DNA from: Escallonia rubra
Taxonomy: Eukaryota > Streptophyta > Magnoliopsida > Escalloniales > Escalloniaceae
Direction of reading: 5' to 3'
Assembly (NCBI GenBank): GCA_033065855.1
Contig: JAVXUO010001562.1
Span: 248,001-312,000 of the forward strand
Length of the DNA stretch: 64,000 nucleotides
Shown: one piece after another, positions 25,190 to 35,200 of the stretch
Layout: each line of letters begins with the position of its first letter
Numbering within the stretch: the stretch's first letter is position 1
Translations under genes and position numbers: made by a program
The notes under the pieces: generated by a model
Databases searched by the model: none
The model's input: only the letters and a program-made list of their open reading frames with translations
Told to the model about the DNA's origin: nothing

Positions 25190-25760
25190 GGTGATAGACG
25201 ACTCCTCCGAACACCATATCCGTTAGGGAGTTCTAAGTGCTCCGGGATGAAGACTCCCCTTCTACCAAGTAGACGGCTCCTTCGGGATGCTACCTCAGCC
25301 CGTCGGGTAGGTGACTCCTCAGGACACTACCTTGGCGCGCTGCGAGTGCTCCAGCACAAGGACTCACCCGCGGGGATAGACGACTCCTCCGGGACACTAT
25401 CTCCGCCAGTGAGCTCTAAGTGCTCCGGCATGAAGACTCTCCTTCCGCCATGTAGATGGCTCATCCGAAATGCTACCTTGGCATTTCCGGTAGGTAGCTC
25501 CTTCGGGACACTCCCTTGGCGCGCTCTGAGTGCTTCAGCACAAGGACTTACCCGTGGAGATAGGCGACTCCTCCGGGACACTATCTCTGCCAATGAGCTT
25601 CAATTCCCTTTCCGCTAGGTAAATGACTCCTCCAGGATGCTACCTCGGCCTGTCAAGTAGGCAACTCCTCCCGGACACTACCTTGGCGTGCTCCTAGTGC
25701 TTTGGCACAAGGACTCACCCGCGGGATAGGCGATTCCTCCGGGACACTATATCCGCCAGG
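25190..25760 (+). repeat. About 180-bp tandem array in right LTR
   Basis: The unit start 'gatagacgactcctcc' or a variant recurs near 25192, 25375, 25559 and 25726. The spacings (about 181, 184, 167) nearly equal those in the left LTR, so the array predates insertion. Confidence 0.85.
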
Positions 25761-26051
25761 GTGTTTGCATGACTAGCCTACGTGCTCCAGCACTGAGGGC
25801 TTTCATTGGCACCCCTAGGGACTATGATCCCCCGGTCACTTCGAGACGGGATCAGGTCTCCGGAGGGCATCGCGCCTAGTCTGCCTGGCAGTTGGGCGTT
25901 AAGTCTTCCCCACCGTTGCCAGGTCTAGGGCATCGTGGGACTCTACAAGGGCTTTGGACTGGTGGCTAGATCAAGGGGACTCTCTAGCCACACCGTCGTT
26001 GTGTGGGCCAGTCTTTCTAGATAGACAGAGTGACGTTGTGCAGGGCATGCC

Positions 26052-27271
26052 CAGTGTTATAAAAAGCGCGCCTAGGCGCTAGGCGCGCCCAGGCTCGCAC
26101 TCAGCGCCTCGCCTAGGCCTAGGCGCAGCGCGTTCAAGAAGGCGCGCGCCTAGGGCGCCTAGGCGCCTGGGCGCGAGGCGCGCAGCGGTGGTGGAGGCGC
26201 AAATCCAGGCGCCTATCTTGTAGCCGTTCGATTGGACATCGTGGCTTCACATGGGCCGTCGATTTGTCTTCATGAAAACCCCCAAATCAGCTGTCACGAT
26301 TTCTCAGACTCACACTCTCACAGTCTCAATCTCACGCCTCGCCAGTCGCATCTCCCTCCCCTCTTCGCCGAATCTCCGGTCGTCGCCGAATCTCCGGTCG
26401 TCGCCGTCGCATCTCCCCTCTTCGCCGGTTGTCGCCGTCGCATATCCCCTCTTCGCCGGCCGTCAGCTGCTCCAGCCGCTAGCGCTGCTTCGGAGTTCAG
26501 CCACCGCGGCACCGCCATTGCTGTCCTCCTCGCCATTGCTGCTCTCTCTCGGAGTCTCGGGTGAGCAGTGATCTTCTTGCCTTTTCTTTTTTCTTCATAC
26601 ACTGTCCAGTCTGTCCCCCCACTCCCCCCATCAGTCTTGGCTGTGTTCATCAAGCTTCAGTAGTGGCAGATAAGATTGCATAATATGAATTGAATTGAGT
26701 TTGAGATTGAAATTAATTTGAATTGAATTGGCCCTTAATTGATATATGTGCATTTAAGCTGATTTGGTGTTAGGAATATAATTCAATTGTAGGAATATAC
26801 ATGTCGACGACGCCTAGTACGGATACAAAGCACCCAGCTTGGAAATATGGACGTATCACCTGGTCGACGAAGAAGACGAAGTCGAGGAAGAATCTCTACC
26901 GGACTTCGAGCCTATGATTCCATTTGAAGAAAACGTTGTTGCCTTGGCCCTTAGCGATGATGAGGATGTTGGTGTTATGTTTACTTAGTGTTTGGTGATT
27001 TGTTATTTTTAATGGATTTAAGACTTATCTTATGTTGGAAACTTGTTAGATTATGATGCGATGGAATTTGAAACTTTTTCTAGTGTTTGAAAGTTTGTTA
27101 ATTGTCATGTGTTTTTTTTTAACATAATTTATTGTTTTTGTGTATTATTATTATTATTATTTATTTATTTTAATATTGCGCCTCGCTTCGAAAAGGCGCG
27201 CGCCTGCGCCTTGCGCCTAGGCTCCAGGGACCTTTTGCGCCTTAGGTGCGCCTGCGCCTTTAATAACACTG
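26052..27271 (+). mobile_element. Non-autonomous hAT element with 8-bp TSD, internally deleted
   Basis: Termini CAGTGTTATAAAAAGCGCG and …CGCCTTTAATAACACTG are inverted repeats, rich in palindromic 'aggcgc' words. The 8-bp target duplication GGCATGCC lies at 26044-26051 and 27272-27279. A GC-rich leader (26230-26570) is followed by an apparent intron acceptor and ATG at 26801, which opens a frame reading 'MSTTPSTDTKHPAWKYGR', the look of the start of a BED-finger hAT transposase. Within 60 bp the sequence becomes, in another phase, 'DEEDEVEEESLPDFEP...' up to a stop near 26986, the look of a transposase C-terminus. The middle of the gene is missing, so this is a deletion derivative. It sits in the right LTR of the gypsy element. 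Confidence 0.92.
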
Positions 27272-27689
27272 GGCATGCCAATTGAATATGCGATCCGACA
27301 GTCCGTGGAGCACCGACACTTGTGGACCCCTTGGTGAGGTGTCACTCCTGGGGAACGTCACGTGTTAATTGATGACATCATCATCGCAACCTCTATAAAT
27401 AGAGGTTTGGAGAGTTCATTTGGAGGACATGACACATTTTCAGAATTCTTCTCACATTTACTTTGTCACTCTAGAATTCTAGATAGAGAAACATATAGGT
27501 CCTTGACTCTGGACCTAAGTGTCGGACTATGACTGTTATCGTGTATTCACACCGCGCCATCGCCCTTACAGCACTGCCATCCTCAGACTGCATTGTCTCA
27601 CATCAACAAATTTGACATCTGACTCGGACTGCATTCCTTGTAGCACTTCCACGTTGACTGCGAACCCATTTTACTTGGCATCACATAGT

Positions 27690-28071
27690 TTTACATGAAG
27701 AAATGGTAACGGGGCAGTTCATACTATATCGAGCTTCGAAGAAAGTAATGCGGTGTCTGGTTGGTCTATTGGTTGTTATTGATTCGTTAATATATCTAAT
27801 TGTTTCAAGTGAACAAAAGAAAAGAAAAAGATTGACGATCTATAGATATTTAATCTTTGTGAAATGTTTAAAACCCGGTCCTGTTAGAGCTCCTAACATT
27901 GCTAAAAAAGAAAATACTACTCCCTCTATTTCATTTTATTTGTTCGCTTGACCTTTTACCAATTTTTAAAAACAGATATAGAAAACATAAACATTGACCG
28001 ATTCACCTAATGTTATTAGCCTAACTTGAATTCCCAATCTAAAAGTGGTACTTAAGTTCAATTTATTAAAG
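27690..28071. other. HLTF-like gene 5' flank with Stowaway-like half element
   Basis: From about 27917 the sequence 'ctactccctctatttcattt' resembles the terminal sequence of plant Tc1/mariner Stowaway MITEs. A matching inverted end is not visible before the gene, so it is at most one half. A short open frame at 27703-27951 has no recognisable domain. Confidence 0.4.
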
Positions 28072-28078
28072 TATAAAA
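28072..28078 (+). promoter_or_regulatory. Possible TATA box of the HLTF/RAD5-like gene
   Basis: TATAAAA in AT-rich context. Transcription starting about 30 bp downstream would leave the first in-frame ATG (28108) at or before the cap, and would give a 200-nt leader to the preferred ATG at 28312. This is inference from spacing only. Confidence 0.3.
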
Positions 28079-28311
28079 TTATATAGGATAAACTTGGCCA
28101 AAAGTTAATGAATGCACTTCACTTCTTTTCGCTTTTAAGCAGCGACGGTGCACGCGGTGAGCAGCAGAGTACGAGTATTGATCTTAAACCGCCTTCCTTT
28201 TTGAATACACCTCCTCTAACCAAACCAAACGGTCGAAATCGGTACGCTCCAAAGCCCAAGAAAGCCATCACAGAATCACACACACAGTACCCCTCAAGAA
28301 TCTCCGCCGTC

Positions 28312-29838
28312 ATGTCTTCCCACCGTCGGCCACTCTCAGCCGTCGCCGATGAAGACGACGAAACCAGCGACGACTCGCAATCCCAGCCCCCCGACACCTA
28401 CCTGGTGGGCTTCGTCATCGCAAACATCGTGGGCCTGCAGTATTACACTGGCACCATCCGCGGCCGGGAAATGGTGGGACTGGTCCGGGAGCCCTCAAAC
28501 CCATACGACCCAAACGCCATCAGAGTGATGAACACGAGAGCCGAACAAGTGGGTCATGTAGAACGCAATGTCGCGAGGGTCCTGGCCCCGTTAGTCGACG
28601 AGGAGTCGATCGCTATCGAAGGCATTGTGCCCAACACCCCGGCCAAAGGGGCCCGGTTCAGGGTCCCATGTCAGATTCACGTGTTTGCTAGCATTGAGGC
28701 GTTTCGGAGGGTGAAATCGGCGATTATGCGAGGCGGGTTGGCTTTGATTTCGGAGAATGAAGCCGCCTTTGGGTTGTCCCAGGCGAATGTGGCGAAGGAG
28801 AGGAGAAGGAAAGAAGATAGGAGAAGTGTGGACGAGATATTCAAGATGTTGGATAAGAATGTGAGGGAGAAGGAAGGGTTGGAAGCGATGGAGCCGCCGA
28901 AAGACGTGATTTTGACGGGGCTTTTATTGCACCAGAAGGAGGGATTAGGGTGGCTGGTTCGCAGGGAGATTTCTTGCGAGTTGCCGCCGTTTTGGGAGGA
29001 GAGGGATGGGGGTTATCTAAACGTTTTGACGAATTTCATGGCGAGGGCGCGGCCAGAGCCAATGAGGGGTGGGATTCTTGCTGACGACATGGGGTTGGGT
29101 AAGACTCTCATGCTGCTCTCTTTGATTGCGCTTGATAAATGTGGTAGTTTAGAATCTGTAGATGTTTCGAAGAATGGGGAAATACATGATGACATTGATG
29201 ACTGTGAGGCTTTGGTTGTTTTAAAACGTAGCAAGTCTAAACAGGGAAAACCGTGGAAGAAGGCTAGTAATTCGCGGAACAAACGGAAAATTGAAGACTC
29301 TGTTCTAGATAGAACTGTCAAGGGAAAGTATTTAGGTAGGTTAGATGGATCTTCAGATGCTTTGGAGTCGAGAACCACTTTGATTGTGTGCCCACCAGCG
29401 GTATTTTCATCGTGGATTACCCAGTTGGAACAGCATACTAGACGGGGGAAGTTAAGTATGTATATGTATTATGGGGAACGGACACAAGATGTTGAGGAGC
29501 TCAAAAAGTATGATATTGTTTTGACAACTTATAGTACCCTAGCTGCGGAAGAGCAATGGTTGGGGTCACCCGTGAAGAAGATAGAGTGGCGGAGAGTCAT
29601 TTTGGACGAGGCACATGTCATTAGGAATGCCAATACTCAGCAAAGTCGTGCGGTGACTAGTCTCAGTGCTAAGCGTAGGTGGGTTGTTACAGGAACACCC
29701 ATACAGAATGGCTCGTGTGATTTGTACTCGCTCATGGCCTTTTTGAGGTTTGAGCCATTTTGCACTAGAGACTATTGGAATAGATTGGTGCGGCGCCCAC
29801 TTATTCAGGGGGACGAGAAGGGTCTCCTGCGGCTGCAG
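28312..29838 (+). CDS. HLTF/RAD5-like gene, exon 1
   Basis: 509 codons, ending '...GLLRLQ' at cag|gtaaga (phase 0). It contains HIRAN and most of the SNF2 N-terminal ATPase lobe. The open frame continues into the intron but with no conservation. Confidence 0.93.
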
Positions 29839-30298
29839 GTAAGAAGAATTGCTTTGTTCCCAGTTTTATATTTCTTCTGTACTCCGACAATGCTTTTGTC
29901 TCCCTTCTTGTTTTCAACTATTGTTTACTCTATTATCGGCAATTCTATGTGTCAGTTATTTTCATATTACATATTCTAAGTGCATCTTGCTGCTCCAGCG
30001 TAGGATGGCAATATCTATCTGCCCATCTTTTGGGAGCAAATATCTGATTTCATTTTCGTCATATTTTTTAAACCATCTGCAAGTGCAGCACAAAATTGAA
30101 GAGAGTGGATTTGATTCTGTATCAATACGTTTTCTTTCTCTACTTGTAATCCATGAATAACTGTTGCTTGGAGAATTTGTTGTTTTTAAATTTGTTTTGG
30201 GCTTTCTCTTAAGATGTGTTACTGTAAGCAAGTATTTCAGGTTTAAGCTTGTGTGATATGACTGTTTAGTATTAAAGGAACTTTTATGTATTTCATGG

Positions 30299-30377
<79 letters not shown>

Positions 30378-32176
30378 GGGAGCCGATCCATTGCTTGCGC
30401 TTGTAAATGGAGTTAAGTTTCCAGCGCGATCTGGCCGTCCACGCGCGATCTGTGGACGGTCCAGATCTTTTTTTTAAGTACGTCCGCTACATAATGTAGC
30501 GGACGAATTTTTGACAAAAATACCCTCCAGTTTAAAAGGACAGCCCATCCGCTACATAATGTAGCGGACTAATCTTCTGACCTCTCTCTCTCTCTCTCTC
30601 TCCCCCCTTTTCCTCATTTAATGTTCTGACATCATTTTTTTTCTCTTTCTCTTTCCTTTCTCTAATTAACTTTTTGACTTTCTCTCTCTCTCTCTCCCCC
30701 CTCTCTCTTGCGTTTGTGGAACAATGTCAGTAGGTTTCTTCTGTTTTGCAAGTTCTCTTAATCGATCTTCAAGTTGCCTCTCTCTTAACTCAAGCTCCTT
30801 TGATCGTTCTTGTAACAACTTTTGGTCCAACTGGAATTGCTTCTTTTTCGACTGGAATTCCTTGAAGCAGTCATGGATCAATTCCTTTTTTGTATCTGCA
30901 GAACAAAATTCTTCAGACTGCTGGTCTTTTGAGTTTGGAACACAACCAAGTTGTTTCACTTTAGATTCTATTTCCTTGTGTATTAAATCCAAACGCTTCT
31001 CCTTCAAGTCCAGCGCTTCCTCTTTAGTGTCAAGCTCTTTTGCACGCCTCTCTATCCAATTCTGAATGCTACAAATCTCTTTCAAGCTACTTTCAAAATA
31101 CGCCTCTTTCAAACTAGTCTCATGTTTCCCTAATAGATTCTTGGACAGGCTCAAACTGCTTTTGCTCCAATTCAATCTTCTCAAAAAACCCTTCTACCAC
31201 CTTTTGCTGAGCATTGATTTTCTCCTCTCTCAACTCAATCTCCTTAACGTTCTCTTGCACAGATTTCTCAATCGCAAACAATTGCTTCTCTTTCAGATTA
31301 AAGTAACTATCCGGTTCAGTTTCTACTTTTCGACGCCGACTGAGGACAAAATTATCAAGTACAGGAGCGAAAGGCAAGAGATAATCCTGATACAACGTTC
31401 TATTTATGATCTTCATTTTGCATAAGACTGGAAACCATATATTCTTATACAGAAAACACCAATCGGATTCAGTTGTATACACCTGACAGTTATTACAAAT
31501 GAGAACAACCTAATAGATCGAAACCTGTTTATATGCATCATCAAAAGAATATTCTGCTGGGTGATGCTACATTTGGGTTCTTGTTCCAGCTGCACTTGGC
31601 ATTCTGATGCCCTCTTCCCAAACTCCTTTTCTTCTCAAAGCTCGGGAATTCTGTTTTGCATCTCCTTGTCTCAGATCAGCTCTCCGGACACGCCGAAGTC
31701 TCGCCATAATCTCCGGTTCAGATCCTTACTTGTTCTAGCCCAAAGCACCACGGTGTTCTAGCAGGTGGAAGGAGCTTTTAGGCCTTAAGAAACTCTGCCA
31801 TGGCAGCAATGTCAAACAAGACAGCAAGAGAGGAAGGAGATAGAGAGAGAGTCAGAAAGTTAATTAGAGAAAGGAGAGAGAAAGAGAAAAAATGATGAGA
31901 GAGAGGAGAAAGGAAATATGTCAGAACATTAAATGAGGAAAAGGAGAGAGAAACACAAAAAAGTCAGAAGATTAGTCCGCTACATAATGTAGCGGATGGG
32001 CTGTCCTTTTAAGCTGGAGGGTATTTTTGTCAAAAAATTGTTCGCTACATAATGTAGCGGACGGACTTAAAAAAACACAAAAAAAAGATCTGGACCATCC
32101 ACAGATCGCTCGTGGACGGCCAGATCGCGTTTGCAACTTAACTCCATTTGCAAGTGCGAGCAATGGATCAGCTCTC

Positions 32177-32209
<33 letters not shown>

Positions 32210-35200
32210 ACGTGTTATTACCTTCTTTCGCATGCATTTTGCTCCTTGCACAGTTGGCACACCTGTGCACACACATGCATGTAAAGATGTACTCACATAT
32301 GGCTCCCTCCACCAAGAACTTTATAAAAGAACAGTCATCTACAGGATATTCGGATGAAGTGCTGTTTTCTTGGGCCCTTCCAGTTTGCTGGGGATTGAAC
32401 TTATGATAAAAGGCATAAGATAGGTTTCCATTCTCTATTCAAGTATTTTAACCATTCTACTTGAATAAGAAGCACAAAAAACATAGTTTCCTTGTTAGAT
32501 TTGTCATGGTGCTTGACTTCTTGTTACGGATTTCTCTTGCCAAGTAACACGAAAGAGACATTATTCACAACTTGAACTTTTGGAGCTACATTTTGTCAAG
32601 GGTGAGCATTACAGTAGGATAGCGAACTTGATGATTTATCATTTCGACATACTTTTTGCAACGTGTCAATTGGCTTCTCCCTTATTAGACAGTGGCGTTG
32701 ATGTGGTGATGGGTGTTCATGGTGTCGAAGAGGTAAGTCTCTCTGAGTTGTTCCTCAATTTCTGGGTTATCATAATCGGAACTTCCATATGGGGTGATGC
32801 TTATAGGATTATCGATGTTGTAGGAAACGTATCAACAGCTTTTAATTATGTCCTCGTGTGGCTTTTGATATCTTTCTGAATGCTGAAAGAAACTGTGTTG
32901 ATACGTGATCCATGTTTTGTTTTGACTAATGTTTTGCTTTTGCCTGCAAGGGTATGGGTACTTGGTTCTGGGTTTTCTTTTTCTTGGAAAATTATGATGG
33001 TCACGGTGTCTTCTGCTCAATCTGCTTATATTACTCTGGTTTCATTTCATCTAGGTTCTAATGGGAGCAATTTCCTTGAGGAGAAGTAAGGACAACACCT
33101 TGATTGGGTTGCCACCTAGAACAGTGGAGACTTGCTACGTGGATCTCTCTGTAGAAGAACGTGAACTCTATGATCAGATGGAGGGAGAGGCTAAGAAGTT
33201 TGTTCAGGTTTATTTCTCTGCTGATAGAGTTACAAGTAATTTGTCAACTCTACTCAGCATAATCTTACGCCTTCGCCAGATATGTACCAATATAGCATTA
33301 TGTCCTTCAGATCTCAGAGCATCAATTCCGTCGAGTAATATTGAAGGTATTTTATGACGATTCCTTTGTTATATTTTTTATTTTCACATTTTCATGCGTT
33401 AACATTTTAGGAAATGTTTTGAAGATCATCACAGTTCTTTGATATTCTCCACGAGGCCCAAACATGCCTACAAAAAATATGAAGGCCCAGATAATGGGGT
33501 CGTTCTGTCTGTTATGATGGACCTTGATATAGGTTGTTAGACAACGATGAGCTACTATTTTTGGGATGCATGCTTTTTGCATGAGAATGCGATCAAATAG
33601 CATACTTAGGAAACTCTTAATTGGCTTGTGCCCTATGATAGTTTAGATTCGAAACCTGCAATGTCATGCAAGATTGAAGTGTGTGACTAATTGCATAGTG
33701 ATGAAATATTGAGGTAGTTGTTTTTGGGATGGGGAGTAGTTCTGTTGATGATGATGGCACTTCTTGGCAGAGAAAGAGAGCAATGGGAGGGTGGCTAATG
33801 GTGGGGCTGTTCACAGTCGTGTCAGCTGTTGAGGCACTTTTTTGGTGTTTCGACCCCATGGCCTTTGTGCCACAATAAAGGAACCTTACTGTTACATTAA
33901 TGCTCATTCTCTTTTCAAGTTCTAGTGGAGATGAAAATTCTTTTCTTTAACTGCACGAGGTAGTGGTTGACTGCGGTTCACCGTGCTTGATGGTGGTCAT
34001 GCGTGGAAGGTGATAGATGGTGCTGATGTTTTGGGGAATGAAGAATTGAAAGAGAAGTGGATAATAAAATAGAAAATGAAATTGAGACAGAACATAGTTA
34101 ATTAAAGACTCAAATGTCACGCACTCATGCCAAAAGTGCTCTATGCGAGCAAAGCATGGTAAAGAATTGATAGATGTATTATGAAAAACTCAATCCTGAA
34201 TCAGAAAAAGTTAACAAACGGGTCTTTATGCAAAAGTATTAAGAAAGACATGATTTTATAAGACGAAAATGAGACACAGCCTGAAGGGAACATTTGGTAG
34301 AAACCGATATATGTAGAATTTATAGGCAAGACACCGAAAATTGTTAGAAGTTGAAGAAAGAAACCAAATTGATTAATCAAGGTTTAATTTAAATGTTGAG
34401 TTGGTGAGAAGGCAAGGAGCTGGTTGGAGAAAACGAAAGTTAAGACAATGAAAATGAAAGAAGGGTTTTCCCCAGCGTAGAAACGGTTGTTCCCTGTTTT
34501 TATGTTTCTTTTTTCTAATCGAGTAGAATATTAAGAAGCAGAAGGAAGGGAGGTGGATGGAAGGAAGAAGCAGAAAAGGTGAGGATCAAGGACATATGGA
34601 GTAAGAGAGGAGAAAGCTGTAAATGGTTGGAGTTCAGGTGTTAGAGAATGAGCCAGCAATCTGTGTCGTGCTTTAACATGCTCCTCACGTCCAAGCCCTT
34701 ACTGTTCATAGAGGGATAGATTAAAGGTGCCACCTAGGGTACAAAATGAAGTGCTTAGAAGGCATGAATATAAAGAGGGACCAAATGCAAAATCTCTGGT
34801 CTATGTCAAGTTACTTTTTACTTTCAAAACTTCATGAAACTGTTGAACGTAGTTAGAAAACGAGATAATTTTTTTTTAGTAAGGCATGAATGTGAAAGGG
34901 GACCAAATGGACTTCGAGACTTAGCTTGGAACTAGATTTGAAAATCTTATGAAACTGGTCCTTATCCGTTCCTTTAGTACCAATCGAGCAGGACTATTTA
35001 GCACATGGGTAGCATTGCTTAAGTACTTGTGTGCCTTGTGAATAACCATCTTAGAATATCTGAACTTACCCAAAAAGGATTGCATACAAAGAGACATTGA
35101 AGGTACATCAGTTGCGAATGATTTCATCTTGACTAGTTATATGACATCCTTACTTTCTCAATGGTCCACTCTGCGTCTTGGTTGGCCGGACGGATATTGA

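Larger units (their letters stand above)
16338..27683 (+). mobile_element. Large gypsy (Tat/Ogre-like) element, gag remains only, with 5-bp TSD
   Basis: Direct repeats of about 2.32 kb (16338-18657 and 24132-27683, the latter enlarged by a hAT insertion) start TGTTCCTAACC and end in ATCA. They are flanked by the 5-bp duplication CATAG (16333-16337 and 27684-27688). Just after the left LTR is 'TTTGGCGACTCCACTGGGGA', the primer-site style of Tat/Ogre-lineage gypsy elements. The interior carries gag-type sequence near 21.06-21.78 kb but no protease, RT or integrase that I can recognise. This makes it resemble the TR-GAG class of non-autonomous elements rather than a full gypsy. It is old: about 10% LTR difference over an 84-base stretch compared by eye. 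Two other insertions sit inside it (about 18970-20290 and 26052-27271). It is a fossil, broken in several places. Confidence 0.88.
24132..27683 (+). repeat. Right LTR of the gag-only gypsy element, with hAT inside
   Basis: Net length is about 2324 bp after removing the hAT and its duplicated 8 bp, which matches the 2320-bp left LTR. It contains the same roughly 41-bp array (24250-24660) and roughly 180-bp array (25190-25760). Its TATAAATA box at 27394-27401 points toward the HLTF/RAD5-like gene, whose start codon lies about 0.9 kb downstream. Confidence 0.9.
29839..33054 (+). other. HLTF/RAD5-like gene, intron 1
   Basis: 3216 bp, gtaaga...ctag. It contains a (TC)n-(TA)n tract at 30301-30377, a MULE at 30378-32176 and a (TA)n run after it. 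No other gene is recognised in 32210-33054. Confidence 0.9.

Noticed and set aside
28108-28311. Upstream in-frame ATG of the HLTF-like gene adding 68 residues
   Set aside because: The extra residues are low-complexity with no homology that I recognise, and a putative TATA box at 28072 leaves almost no leader for it.
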